Source: Chamaea fasciata (Eukaryota; Chordata; Aves; Passeriformes; Sylviidae). From it: DNA of 64,000 nt. A program made the position numbers and the translations under genes. Below are positions 1 to 12,503 of the stretch, piece after piece; position 1 is the first letter of the stretch, and every line of letters starts with the position of its first letter. Location: NCBI GenBank assembly GCA_029207755.1, contig JARCOQ010000005.1:48015563-48079562 (forward strand), in the 5' to 3' direction. The notes beneath the pieces were generated by a model. The model was given only the letters and a program-made list of their open reading frames with translations. It did not search any database and was not told the origin of the DNA.

Positions 1-9
1 GGCACCCCC

Positions 10-16
10 TTTTATA
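10..16 (-). promoter_or_regulatory. TATA box of the left-edge LTR
   Basis: The minus strand reads CTATAAAAGGGGG across 8-20, a close match to the TATA consensus. It lies downstream of a minus-strand CCAAT box at 49-53. Together they make a conventional RNA polymerase II core promoter, which would fire leftwards out of the window. Whether it is active cannot be judged from sequence. Confidence 0.6.
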
Positions 17-48
17 GGGGCTTCAAATTTCCCGCACTTACATATGTG

Positions 49-121
49 ATTGGTTGGGTTCTTAGCTCTGCCCAGCTCACTGGCCAATGATATTTATGCA
101 TTCATGATTCAATGGGATTGG
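49..121 (-). promoter_or_regulatory. Cluster of CCAAT boxes in LTR U3
   Basis: Minus-strand CCAAT motifs occur at 49-53 and 117-121, with an inverted copy on the plus strand at 84-88. NF-Y binds such motifs, and spaced CCAAT boxes upstream of TATA are common in vertebrate LTR promoters. The related LTR near 12.6 kb keeps the TATA-proximal CCAAT at 12636-12640. Confidence 0.5.
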
Positions 122-600
122 CCAGGGTCCCCTGTTTGAATTTGAATCTGAGCTATCATTATCATACCCAGGGACTTGTTTACTACTATTCTCTACCGAG
201 CTTAGGCTGGTCGAGTTGGTGTCTCTTATGGCCAGTTTATCTGTGCAGCTTACAGATCAGCTGTAGCTGTCACAGTAGCCTCACACAGCAGGATTTGTGC
301 TTGAAGCCAACAGGTCTGTTGCTGAGCAGGAGGAATATAGAAGCCATTTCACATTCAAGTGGTGTGCCCACTCTCCCTGTGAAAATCAGGTGGGGAGGAA
401 GGTGCATAGAGATTTCAGATACTGTTGTTACCCAGGCACCCTGAGGTGCTTAAGGACAGAAGGAAGCATGAAATTGCAGTCGCTTCCACTGTCCGTGGAA
501 AGATGTGCTTCTGGGTCTAGCCAGTAGCCACAAGCCACCTGTCAACTGAGATGAAGGCTCTGCTTGTCGTTACTGCACTAGCCCAACCCTTCCTTCCTCA

Positions 601-1969
601 CTAAATATATTCAGTAAGCAGTGCTCAGTCTGACAGATGTCTTGCAGCTCACACATGAGTTAGAGCCAGAGTTTACAGGGAAATGAAGAGAAAGAAGGAT
701 TTATATAATCTGTAGGGTTTCTCTCCATTCATAGCCTGCCTTCTTAATATTCCCTGCACACCTTTGCCTCAGGACTATAGCCCTGCATAGTACTTGTTCA
801 TTCAACATAGTATGTGTAGTCTTTGATGGCAGAAGACATCATATGTGGGAACAGGTGGTAGAGAAAGAAAGAAGCAGAGGAGGAGAGAAAATTATCCCTC
901 CTTCAGTTACATTCTTTATGGAGAGGAAAGCAGTGTCAAATTGAGGAGCTTTAAGAATTAATTTAACCACAGGCTTTGGAGCACACACACCTACCTTCAC
1001 AAAGCTGAGTGTGTATATTCCATATTTCTCTTGCAGAACATCTTTTTAGAGTTTAGCTCACAGTGGCTCCTTTGCTGGGAACTGCTCTGCTGTTGCATAG
1101 ATCTCAACTAATGCAGTTGAATGAGAGACCATATCAGGGGAGATGATTTTATTCTAAACTCCTGATTTTATTCACACTCATTCTGTCATGTCCACATCTT
1201 CTCAGGCACCAACAGGTGTGTGCCAGTGTGCTCCAGCTAGGACTCCTTCCAAAGATGGGGGGCAGGGGACATGATATAATGTGCCCCCACATCTCTAGAG
1301 TTCGTCTCAGACAGGTGGCCATGCTGGGTTTGGATCTGTCTTTTGTTCACTTTAAGGATTCACAGTGATTGTAATCTCTTGTCTCCTCACGTGATTCCAC
1401 CTTTCAGAATTATTAGGAAAGATTCTCTTTAGTTGCCTTACCTGGCTATCTTTAATTGTTCGAGGCTTGTCCTTTATCTTACCTGTTAATGGCTTCAGTT
1501 TGTCTTCTGCATCATTCCCAGTCTGAGTGTTTTGAGAAGCTGAAAGATGTGATGTGATCTTGATGATCTTCTACATTAGGTGTGATGACCAGCTGTCATT
1601 CCTGTTCTTCTGCAATGTCCTCTGCTGCTGTTCATGCCAATGCATTCAACTCCCAATGTTTCTGTTGGATCTCTACAGTATCTCTGGGTGAGGCATAGTC
1701 ACAGCCCACACACCTTCCATCACTATGCCTGGAAGATCCTATCATAGAAGACAGCTATTTTAAATGTTTGGCATATTTTGCTGAAGTAAAGCTACTTCAC
1801 TCATTGGTGATTCTTGTGTCCGTAAGACGTATGTTCTGACTGCACAGTAACCTGCTACAGAGTTCATCAGCATGACTTCAGTTACCAAGAGATATGTGGA
1901 TGTGTAGAAAACCTGTCCCTTGGCTGGCCAGCGTCAAATCTGGACTGTAGGCCAGAGTAATTAGGAAGA
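601..1969. other. Unique non-coding stretch
   Basis: No gene, RNA or recognisable repeat was found. If the left-edge LTR were the 3' LTR of a provirus, internal retroviral sequence should lie here on the minus strand, but no protease, reverse transcriptase or envelope motif is visible in any frame. Confidence 0.5.
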
Positions 1970-1995
1970 GGGGGATGGGGGAAGGGGGGAAAGGG
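1970..1995 (+). other. G-quadruplex-type motif
   Basis: Four G runs of 5, 5, 6 and 3 bases lie at 1970-1974, 1977-1981, 1984-1989 and 1993-1995, separated by loops of 2, 2 and 3 bases. This meets the usual G3+N1-7 rule for an intramolecular quadruplex on the plus strand. The sequence is otherwise ordinary. Confidence 0.6.
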
Positions 1996-4900
1996 TAAAT
2001 CCATATTTGAGCAAGTAAAAAAAAATCTGACAGGTTGATTTTTTTTCTGTTTGGACAGCTGGGCTGAGCCCTGGCTGAGTGAGACATCTTACTACTGAGG
2101 CTGGGAAAGGTTTCTGGTGAGTTCATTTTCCCAGAACTGCGTCATTTTTGTCATTTGCCACTCAGGTCCCCTGGGCTTAATCAGAACTCCGTTCCCCAGA
2201 GTGGTGTCCCAGCAGGCATCCAGTAGCTTCTCATTACAGATAAATTCAGGATCGTGCTCTGAGGTACTAAACAAGGTGCATATTTACTGACATACTTGGG
2301 TGCCTGGGAGTTTCTGAAGATATCAGTATGACCTTGGCAGGCACCTACATACTGCTGTAAATCTTCTCCCAAGGACTTACCCCACACACAGTAGAGGCTG
2401 AGAACAGGAATGAGATCACCACAGCTTCTTTCCATCCCTGGACCCTATTCAATAGCTGGTAGCCCTAGCAGTGCGGAGGTGAGACCACTGATTTCAGGAA
2501 AGATGATTTTATTCCTCCACTCCTTAGGACAGGTGCCTAACAGACCAGGATATTTAGGACAAATTTACTTGTATTGGATTTGAGTGCTTAAGTAGAGTCT
2601 CACATTGATGTCAGCACCACCTTCCCAGAGCTGCCATGTGCTGCACACAGCTCCTCTCCCTGAACACAGAGCTCTCTGTGCTCCACCCCCAGCACTTTCC
2701 AACAATTTTAAATATAGAACCAGATCTGGACTGAAACTGGTGGTGGTTGTATGTAAGAGATTTTTAGAAACATATGCTATGAAATGAGAACATGACAATT
2801 TACCACTTTCAGATGATATTGCTTGTGTTTTAGGAGAGAAAGAAGTCAGTGTTTGTGGCAATACTTTAAAATTGCATATAATATTGATGTATTTATGTTT
2901 AGTTTATTATTATTATTTCTGGTTTTTTTCAGATGGCAGTACAGTTAAGGCTACAGTGTCTGTAAGACAGTGAGGTGAAGTAAGTTAGGTCACTGACTCT
3001 GCCTGGGCAATATCTAAATGACCCCCTGAGTTTCTTCCAGCCAGAATCTACAGGATTACCCCCAAAGCATAGTGGCTGTTTTCAGTTTTAAAATAATTAC
3101 TTTCTGGATACTGAATTTATCACAAGTATGAGAGAGTGATTTATTTCTTTCTTTCTTTGCAGTAGCAATCCCTAAAAAAATTTAAAGCATCTTACTCAAA
3201 ATAACGTTTACCCTGGAAGACATGTAGGGGAACACACATGAAAAAAGAGCTTAGATTCACAAACAAAAATAAGTCAAAACCAGCAGCACACAGGAACTTA
3301 AAGCAGTTTTGAGGCTTTTTATAGAGTTGAGAACAAGTTAGCTCCCTTGTAATCACTAGAATGATAGGAGATGGCTGAAATGGATCAAATACAATACAGC
3401 TCTTTTGTAGGCAGTGAGCTTTTATCATTCCACCTACTCTCTCTGTTCACCATCACTGAGAGGAAATATATGGATTTTCTCTAGATAAGGAGAAGGGGTA
3501 ACATTAGGAAACAGAGGATATGAATAAAAAGGTTGAAATAACTACATTTACAGCTAAGATGTCCTGGGAAGTATGGCAGTGCAGAACTGATCTTATTCTG
3601 ACTATCCTAACCTCTGTCAATGAGGAGCTTTGGGCAGGTGTCCTGCTCTGTATAGGAATAAATCAGAGCAGCTGTGACACTGAGGTTACTGCCTGGTCGT
3701 CATGGTCAGTCACAAAAGCATTGCTCAGTTTAGGGTCTGCAGGATGTTTCACCAAAACTGTTACAAACTTACCACCCATATTATGCCACTTTTGTAGTGT
3801 GGCATTAGAAGAAGTTAGACAGAGCGTAAGTGCTGTCATTGTTGTGGATTTCTGCATTAAATTGTAATTTTTTTTAAAATAAAATTCCCAGGTGATCCTA
3901 GGAGGCAGCATCCTTGCTTCCTCAGAGAAGGCCTAAAAAGGGTTCAGACATCTGACAGAAAATGAATAAGCTCAGCAAATATCTTGAGCATGTAAGCAGA
4001 GCACATCAAAGGTACCTGAAGTTCTGCAACTTTGTGATCTGCATCCTATGTTGAGCCATGACTGTCTCCAGAGATGTACAGAAAGATGGAAAAGGAAGAA
4101 AATTCAGAAGACAGGAGGACTAAAGCCTAAGTCCTGACAACTGCAGAAACATTGAATATAAGCCTGACACAAGATAAATATAACAGAAACAGAGACTGAG
4201 TTCACTCCCATTTGATGAGACAATAGAATATATACTTAGGTACTCATATTTCAAAGCTATATCCTCTCTTCAGAAATGCACCTATTCAGTTACAGATATT
4301 CTTATCAAGCTTCTAACATAATATACTACTGAGCAGGGTTCAAACATTTTAGTCGTGAAGGTAAGACTAGAGATAAAATGATCCCTGGATCTTGACTGGA
4401 TACCTTGCCAAAGATCCAGAAGGCTAGACATGATTTCAACACTTTAAAATCAGAATATTGCATGCAGACAAAGCTTCTTTCAGTCACCCCACCTTGGTTA
4501 CAGATCCCACCTTGGTTACAGAACATGTCACCCAGTTGTGGAGAGATGTTACTTTTCTGGCATAACTTCATATCCACACAAATTAATCCCAAATTCATGT
4601 TGCAAATGGTGTCTTCAACCCTGAAGCAATGATCAGTAGAATGGCAGCAGCACTACAGAGACTGTTAGGGTGTTGTGCATTGTAAGACAAAGAGATTCTG
4701 GACTTTAGAAAGGGACAAACTTTTTCTGGAACAACAGACACCATGGGCTCTTCAATATCCACTCAGAACAGAGCAGCTCTGCTTTTACACTTGACTTGGA
4801 AGGCAGAATACATATCCTGAAAATGGAAGCTGAAAGCATCTGAGATTCCAGGAAGAATGATATTTTTCAAAACTATTTGTAGGCTGCTATGCTAACTCTG

Positions 4901-6802
4901 CACTTGCTCAGCTTGAACTTGCAATTTAAGTATGTTGAAACGGGCTAAGAATTGGGACAAGGAAAGAAACAAGGAAATCAGTCCCCAGCTGGTTTTTCCC
5001 ATCTTTGGACAGCACCCAGCACTGTAGGACTCCAATCTGGATTGTTAGACTTTGTTCCCCAGGCCTTTGACCATTACCATTCTAGTAAAAATCACAAACA
5101 ACACAGCAATAGCCAAGTGCTACTGCAAAGAAAAGGTTAAATAAGCAGCATGTAATGTCACCTGGAATTTGTCAGAGGAATCACAATTAACCTCTATAGC
5201 ACTGAAAAAAAACCCATGAGGGTCTCTGTTCACTCCTCTTCCAGAACTGCAGTGACCCAAGCTCAGGTGATCCACTATGTGCCCACCATGTGGTGGCTGC
5301 CCACTTAATTTTACTCGAAAGATCCTTATCCATGCATTGATTAGGACAGATGTCCCTCTGTTACAGACACAATAACAAGTCAGAATTGCACACCTCTGTG
5401 CCAGGGACACTGGAAGTTTCAAAATATTAGGGGGCACAGATATGTACAGGTAGAAATACTGGGAAAGAGAATTTGAGCAAAATGTTTGCAGAGTCTGTAT
5501 GATTGGTTTTGGGTGGTGGAAAGGATGAAAAGGGACTCCCTTATGGGGATTTGTTGTCATCTCAAGGTATGTAGTGTATGCCAAGGTCAGGAAAGAGTGA
5601 GGCATATTGCAGCTCCCATGTATACTTAATGATCAGCTGTGGAGAAAAATTAATGGCACAACAAGGGGATTCTCTGTGGATTTTGTAAGCTTCAAACCTC
5701 TCTGAAAAATGAAAAGAAAAAAGCTGAAAGAGATTGGCTATCAGAGCTGAACAGGGAGAGGTTTTTGCCTCACATGAAGTATTAATTCCAAATTTGCACA
5801 GCAGCCTGTTGCACTCCTTGAGAGTACCACTAGACAATAAGAGAAAATTCTGTTCTGGAGATGATTTAAATACTTGTAATTCTATTGGAGGCAGGATGTC
5901 CAGTTTGGAACAAACCCTCAATTTTCACAGGAAGATAGGGCTTCTTAGCTGCCAATAGACCAAGAAAACCTATCTCTCTACAAGTGAAAGGTGATTTGCC
6001 ACTCAGGTGGGTGCAAGAAGAGAAAGAAATATCTCCCAGAGAGGCGAGGAACCAGATGAACTGTACACCCAACCTGGCAGGCAGCCTCCATGAGGACACC
6101 CATTAAGATCAAAACTGTTCCATGGTCCTCCAAACTGAAAGATTGTGAAAGCAGAGAAACCAATCTGACACAGCAGGACTTTTTTGAGTAGTAAGGACCT
6201 ACTGAGTGAGGAAGCCCATAACCCAGCCCACTGAAATTTTCTGAGGACTGGCTGGGGCATGAGAAGTTCAATCTGTGTCTAGGAAAAATCAAATGTTCTC
6301 TCTGACACAAGCTGGTTCAATCTCATTTCAAATGGCTTAAGCAACTGAGCATTCCTGGTTGTCCATTTACATGACCCATTTTCTAATGGTGGCCAAGGGG
6401 TTCTGGCAGCACTATAAACTGCAGTAAAATTTAAAGGCCTCCCTTCCCTCAGCCTCTCCATGGCCGTGAGCATTCTGTAAAATCCTAGATAGATTAAATT
6501 AGATAGTATGAAGAACAATTTAATTGTTGGTATGACCCAGGCTGGTACATCTCATTGCTTAATTAACCAGTCAGTCATGACATGTGGCAGATCTTACCCA
6601 TTACAATAATTATAATAGATGGGAAAAGTTGCCTCAAAGGGCTCCAAGAAGTTCTAGCCCCTCTCCCTCCTGATGTTGCACTTGCCTGGTCAGTGGACAA
6701 GACAATGAGCAGAAGGCCTCTTCTGTGAGCACAGCCCACACAAGGAGGAGGCCTGGAGACATCACCAAATGAGGCTGGAAGCACTGCCCCATCACAGCAG
6801 TA
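1996..6802. other. Unique non-coding stretch
   Basis: Only short features occur: a (TTTC)n patch near 3144-3158 and an 18-bp tandem duplication at 4488-4523. The longest open frame is 5120-5605 on the minus strand (161 codons, true ATG). It has no recognisable domain, signal peptide or exon boundary and is hydrophobic without clear membrane periodicity, so I treat it as chance. Confidence 0.5.
4488..4523. repeat. 18-bp tandem duplication (2 copies)
   Basis: Two adjacent 18-base units, 4488-4505 and 4506-4523, differ only at the last base. The unit contains CACCTTGGTTACAGA. This is a typical replication-slippage duplication, and the near identity suggests it is fairly young. Confidence 0.8.
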
Positions 6803-7125
6803 GGAACACTGGTGCTGCAAAGAGCATGCCAAGGGGAGCACAGCCCTAGCCCAGCATTTCTCTCTCCCTACCTTCCTCATCTGAGTCAGCCATGGTGCTG
6901 GGCTCGTCTGGCACGGCTGAAGGCTGCAATTCCGTTTTGGGCCACAGGTACGGTTCTAAGAGCCATAAAGCCTAGAGCTCCAGGGACACTGCTCCAGCAA
7001 AAGACAAGCCAAAGGGAGCACAGCACTGCAACTAACACTGCTCCCTCCCCACCTTGCTCATCTGGGCTACTCACAGTGTTGGTGACCACAGCCTCAGCTG
7101 TGGCTGCCAGTGAGTTTCAGGTAAG
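6803..7125. repeat. Diverged tandem duplication of about 180 bp
   Basis: 6803-6903 and 6983-7084 align collinearly at an offset of exactly 180 bases. They share AAGGGGAGCACAGC / AAAGGGAGCACAGC, a CCCTACCTTCCTCATCTG / CCCCACCTTGCTCATCTG block and a GTGCTGG / GTGTTGG end. Similarity continues weakly to about 7125, so this looks like two units of about 180 bp with scattered substitutions. It abuts the CR1 fragment starting at 7155. Confidence 0.65.
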
Positions 7126-7163
7126 AAAAACTGAGGATGTTTCAGGTAAGAAAAACTGAGGAT
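7114..7163. repeat. 25-bp perfect tandem duplication carrying splice-donor consensus
   Basis: 7114-7138 and 7139-7163 are identical 25-base units. Each contains TTTCAGGTAAGA, so the perfect 5' splice-donor consensus CAG|GTAAGA is present twice, with the GT at 7121 and 7146. The duplication overlaps the 5' edge of the CR1 fragment. Perfect identity points to recent slippage. Confidence 0.85.
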
Positions 7164-7345
7164 GTTTAGCCTGAAGAAAAGTAAGGTCAGGGAAGACATC
7201 ATACTCTTCAACTCTCTGAAAGGACGTTGTAGCCAGGTGGGGGGTCAGTTTTTCTCCCAAGTAACAAGCAATAGGGCAAGAGGAGAGACCCTTAAGTTGT
7301 GACAGAGGATGTTTAGATTGGAATTTTCTTTGATTCCTAATAGCT
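7155..7345 (+). mobile_element. CR1 LINE fragment (3' region, truncated both ends)
   Basis: The run from TTTAGCCTGAAGAAAAG through CTCTCTGAAAGGACGTTGTAG, the AGCCAGGTGGGGG block and CTCCCAAGTAACAAGCAATA to GTTTAGATTGG follows the avian CR1 consensus just upstream of its 3' UTR, as I recall it. The element breaks off near 7345 before the usual 3' tail. It is non-autonomous and encodes nothing intact. Several indels indicate moderate age. Confidence 0.85.
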
Positions 7346-10300
7346 TCTCCCCCTTTCTGCTTTTTCAGGGGCTTTTAACACCTAGTTAATTAGTACTCAA
7401 GGCAGAGTTTTATGTAAATTTTATTTAAATCCCAATCAGTGCTCTCATTTCCTTGCAGAATTATTTTAGCATCATAGCATCAGCACTCAGGTGGGCAAGG
7501 AACAAAACTACCTGAGGAGCAGAACCCTATGTGCCCAGCCTGACAAGGAGACTGGGAGCACGGAAAAGGCTGCTAGATGGAGCAGAGACATTCCCAGCAT
7601 GCAAGCCAGTGTTGGGGGGAAGGAGTAAGAGCAGTTATGGTTTCAGGGCACTGATAAGCTCTGGCAAGAGTTGAAGCAAGCAAGTGTTGACAGTGGAGCA
7701 GACCATTAAGTGCTGTCTCCTGAGGACTTAGCGCCCCTCCAGTGGGGAATTGCCTAACACACAGGGATGCTGATGCTACAGCCACCAAAGGGATGCTGAG
7801 AGAAAATCTAAAAACCAGTCTCAGTCTAGGGGTAGTGTTTTTAGCCTATTTGCAAAAGCAGAGAGTGTCGCAGCAGACACCTCAGTGGAGCCTGAGCATC
7901 ACTGCTAGAGCTGCCAGGTATGGCACTGAGCCTGCTGGGATCAGTCCCTCTGCTACCAAGGCTTGGTGGAGATCCAAGACTGAGGATCAAAGTGTTGCCA
8001 CTTCTCTCCAGTTTATGGAGAAAGAAAAGATTTTTTAGCATCTCCCACTAGGCCATTAGACTGAGACAAGATGCTACAGATCACAAAGAGAAATCACTAA
8101 AATGTGACATAACCAGAGAGAAGAGGTGGGAGGATCTAGGAAGGAAGTCCCAGATTGCTTCATATTGGCAAAGTGAGCTCATCCAGGTGATCCAAAAGCA
8201 GAAAATGAGTTAATGCAGTATGATCCCCTGTTCAGCAGCACAGGACAGCTGCTTCTTCCTCATGACTGTTGTTTCACAATTTCCCTGGGAGTGCTTCCTC
8301 TTTATGCTGCTTACATTCCCCTTTCCCCTGAGGCAGCCATGGTTCACTGAGGTCAGAAAACAGTAAAAACCTGGTCTACAGTGCAGTCTGTGGAGTGCAG
8401 ATTTTCAGGCACCATGTATGACCTTCCACAGCGATACAGCTTTGGAATGTCTTTTTATCTCATCTTGTTCTGACTTTTAGCAGCAGCCAGGAGACTGAGT
8501 CAATGCAAGTGGCTGTGCCTCGTGCTGGATAGATTCCTGTTGTTAATCCTCTCTGTCAATCCTTCAAAAGCTCCCACTGTGCTACTCAACTCTTCAGAAA
8601 TCTATCGATTTGCTAAAAGATACATCATCTTTGGTTTCTATCTCATGAATCCTTCTCCTATCTTCAGCTTGGATAATTATAGTTTATTTCTTAGGGAAGA
8701 TGGAAGGAAAGGATTTGCACTGGAGTCATGGTCAGCATCTACTACCCAGAGAAACAAGGATTCTGCCACTCATGGCAAAAAGGCTCAAAGGCAGTATATA
8801 CTCTCTTAGTGGGAGAAACTAAAAGCATGCCCACTACCAATTTCTAAATATCCATGGTCTGGGGAAAGTCACTCATCGCCATCACCACTTGAATCATTAG
8901 AGAGATGAGGGTGCAATATCAAAGCATGAACTTCATATTAATGTCATCAACCATCAATATTTAAGACTTGGAAAGTCTCTCCTAGACTCCCTTATAGTCA
9001 TGGTCCAAGCACAGAGAGAGTGTGTGCAACAGCTTTGGGGACACTGGAAGACTTCTAACACAATATTAGTCAACGTCTAATACTGCTTCATAACCAATTA
9101 GGTTTATTAATTTTCCCTGCCACCCAGAGCATTTTGTGTGATGGCAGACAGATGTTCACCAAGTGTTTGCAGACTGGCTTAGCTAACACTTTTGATAACC
9201 TGAACCTGCAGAGCAGATGCGCTAACAGATTTTGACATGATGCCATTAGTTTTACCATTGATGGCAGGAAGGATGAGAGGGAAAAACAAGAAGAACAAAT
9301 AAATAAATCTTGAAACAGAGAGAAGAAGAAGTCGTAATTTATAGGTTTCCTTCTTCCCCCCAGAACATGCAGTCCAGGCTCTGGCAGACAGTGTTCCCAT
9401 CTGTGCCATTCCTAGGGCAAGGGAGCAGACTCCTCAACTGGCTCCATCCTGCCAAAATCCCCTCCTTCCCTCTCCACCTTTACCCCTTCCTTTAAAGTGT
9501 GATTGCATAGACTTCCATCTGGCTTCATGAACATACACACATACTTTGAGACCAGAGCAAGGAGGGTGCTCAAGATACAGAGACAGGGAAAGTGCATCGC
9601 AAAAGGCAAATAGCGGGTAATACAGAAACAGTCCTTTTTCTGTTCCTTCCAATGAGTCAACAAGATGAGTCTGTTGTGTAAAACATATGCTGCTTGTACA
9701 TTTGCACAAAATGAGGCAGCAAGATCTAGGATCGTTCATAAAGGGGCTGAATTCAAACCTTATTTTTAATCTCAAGCTTATTGTCTTAGGCCTCTAGTCA
9801 GTCATTGAAGCTCTATTTGTGTGCCTTTCCTTACCCTTAGGAAAGGATTAAATCTTCTACCTAAGGAGTTGTAAAGAACTGATTCTGTATCCATAAAACC
9901 CTGTGCTTTACACCAGTGAAGAGATAAACAAATAGTTTACATCTGAGTAAAATCTGAAATAGACACAGTGAGCCTTCCAAAATATGACAGGGAAAACCCA
10001 CATCAAAAGATTCCTTCACCTTTCTCACTGCGAGTTAACACCACAGGCAGAAGCAAAACAGGGGAAACAGAAAAGAATGACAAGCCACCAACTTTGCCAA
10101 CAGACACCGTTGCCATGCTGGAGATGAGTTCAGGAAGCTGATGACAGCTGCCCTTTTCCCAGAGAAGCTCAACAAATACAGTAGCCTGGCATCAATTTGC
10201 AGCCTTTTTACAATGTCTGGTAACACGTTCTACAAATTAAACTCATGAGACCTATGGACACATAACTGGCTCAAACACAACTCTCTTCGGATAAGGTATG

Positions 10301-12503
10301 ACCTCTTCTGCAGGAATATAGTGTTGAAAACGGCAGTGTCTCTGCCTATGTGTCATTTGACCAGATGTTCATCACACCAATCAATGTTTCCCTAAGCCCA
10401 TACACCATCAGATTTCATATCCATCCTTTTACAGTAACAAGCATTTTGATGGAAACCAGAATATATTCACTGAAGAGGACAGAGAGTTTAATACCATGTC
10501 ATGGCTCAGCACGTACTGCTGTTCCCACTAGCTAGGCATAAATATTTACCTCTCCTCCAAGACAGTGGGGCAGAAATCATCCCCACCAAAACACCCCTTT
10601 CCTCCACAGGAAGATTGCACTGTAACCAAAACCAGTACTGGGATATTGAGTGAGCCTTTGTGAAGGCTTTTTCTTTGCTTTTCATGAGAATGTTGCCTCA
10701 ATCATTTTCCCCTTTCTGGGAAGTTAAGTTCCCTCATTTATCAAGGGATCATTATTCCCAGCTTGTACAGCTTCACACAGGCTTTAATGAAAACAGGACG
10801 GCAATTTAAGGTACATCTGATTTATACATTATCAAAGAGGAAGTCACTTAGTCAGGAAAATTATGTAAGCCTGCGTGTGTCTAAATACTCCATCTCCATT
10901 ATACAGAAGTGGCAGGCAGTGTCCTTCCCAGTGAGAGTTCCAGCCGCTCTGGGATTAGCACAGTTTGCCTGCATAAAACATTATCAGCGCAGTGAGGCGA
11001 AAGGAAAGACCTCATGGCTCCAGCCCCCTCTGCCATGCATCAGGCAGCTCAGTTTGTCTGTTTTAACTTATTCCAGCAGTAGTCCTAAAATCAGGGCAAC
11101 AATTACTTAAGGCAGAGTTCTTTCAGATGCAGGGGAGACTTGCATAGAAAGAGCCTGCATTCCTATAGGCCATGAATTCCAAACCTTCCGTTGTCTAGCA
11201 TAAATTATATGAAATCACCAATGTTAGAAGATATAATGTAGGGGAACAGAAGATTATTCAGAAGGGCATGGCTGATTGCTGATTCATTAGCATCTAGCTT
11301 CATGGTGTCAGTCAAGCGAGAGTGTCAGGGGAGGGGAACAGAAGGCCACGACCTTGTTCTCTACCCTTCATTCACCCAATTTTGAGGCTTAATGTTCACA
11401 GAAAAAACTATGTTCCTCAAGAAATGTCCCTATAGAGACTATAAAGACAGAGATTACAGAGAGCCTTGAGAGTTTTCTTTTTTTATGGAAGCAGGCTGAC
11501 CCAAAGAAGAGGATTCTTTGTACAAGCCTTTGGAAACATGGTGCATCACAGCTACTGTGGATTAGAGCTCTTGGCTCTAGTCCTCCCCTAATATACTACC
11601 CTGAGTCGGTTTGTCTGGCACAGCACAGACACTCTCCTGCCTCTTGGCTCCATATACCCTGTTATTTCCCTTTTATTCTGCCCCTGGCAGAGACATCACT
11701 ACAGAGAGAGAGAACAAATTATTTGTTCCTGTACTGGCAAGGATCTGGAGGGAAAAGTGGTGGCAAACAACTGCATCTTCCCAGATGACTAGTCAAAATT
11801 CTCTTTCCTAGTCAGGAGTACAAACCCTGTTGTCATCTCAAGGGTGGTGTGGGATGTCCCCTCCTACTGCATTGTTCCCTCCATGATGGGCCACTTTAAG
11901 ATCACCAAGGCACCCTTACAGGACTGTCAGACTGGCTACAGGGCAACTAAGACTTTCTTGATGGTAGCTTGAGAATAATCTAACTTGGAGATTGTAGGAG
12001 AGGTAGCTTCCCAGGAAGCACCCCAGCACAGTCAACTATTTGTGCAACAGATTGTGAAAATCTAGAACAAAAGCTTAGACAGCAATGGAGCTCCAGTGGC
12101 CACCTGTTGTCTATACAACATCAGAAGGGCAATTGGCCACCATTCTGCAGGGCAAAACCAATTTTATCTAGCCATGAAAGCACAAAAAGCAGAGCATTCT
12201 ACTCTGCATACTGTGATGAATACACAACACTAATTTTTTTAATGGGTAAACATAGGTCTTAATTCATCTTGTTTATGTGACCATTCATCTTGTTTATGTG
12301 ACCTGGTGGGTCTGGGGTCAGATAAGACCAGAGCCATTTGCATTAGCCCCACTTGCAATTCACCTGAGTGAAATCTGGCTTTCAGTTCATCTGGAACTCA
12401 GTGCTCAAAGGGTGCAGCAGCAGCAGCAGGCCTCCTGAGTGGCTCTGCAAGTGTCTGTATCAATGCTGCTCTTACACAGAACATGCCAGAGAGAGTAGCA
12501 GGC
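7346..12503. other. Unique non-coding stretch
   Basis: Apart from a 21-bp duplication at 12262-12303, no repeat or gene was recognised. The open frames are under 120 codons and lack domain signatures. If the two minus-strand LTRs at 1 and 12.5 kb had belonged to one provirus this would be its interior, but no retroviral protein motif is visible. Confidence 0.45.
12262..12303. repeat. 21-bp perfect tandem duplication
   Basis: 12262-12282 and 12283-12303 are identical 21-base units containing CATCTTGTTTATGTGACC. A two-copy perfect tandem duplication of this size is best explained by slippage and may be polymorphic in the population. Confidence 0.85.

Larger units (their letters stand above)
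1..600 (-). mobile_element. Avian endogenous-retrovirus LTR, U3 part, cut by window edge
   Basis: Read on the minus strand, this segment has the promoter layout of a retroviral LTR. CCAAT boxes lie at 117-121 and 49-53 (minus), another CCAAT on the plus strand at 84-88, and a TATAAAA box at 10-16, about 35 bases downstream of the last CCAAT. R and U5 would lie left of base 1. The family call rests on a second copy in the window: 47-78 matches 12634-12665 at about 27 of 32 bases, and 195-260 is collinear with 12765-12828. A purine-rich minus-strand tract at 586-599 could be the polypurine tract that precedes U3, so the outer edge near 590-600 is a guess. No gag, pol or env was recognised beside it, so it is probably a solo LTR. 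Confidence 0.6.

Noticed and set aside
5120..5605. 161-codon minus-strand frame with true ATG
   Set aside because: No conserved motif, and single-exon genes of this kind are rare; chance expectation across 64 kb covers it.
601..12503. Interior of a provirus between the two related LTRs
   Set aside because: No retroviral protein motif in any frame and no primer-binding site beside the LTR at 12504; LTR divergence is large. Kept only as a question in the findings.
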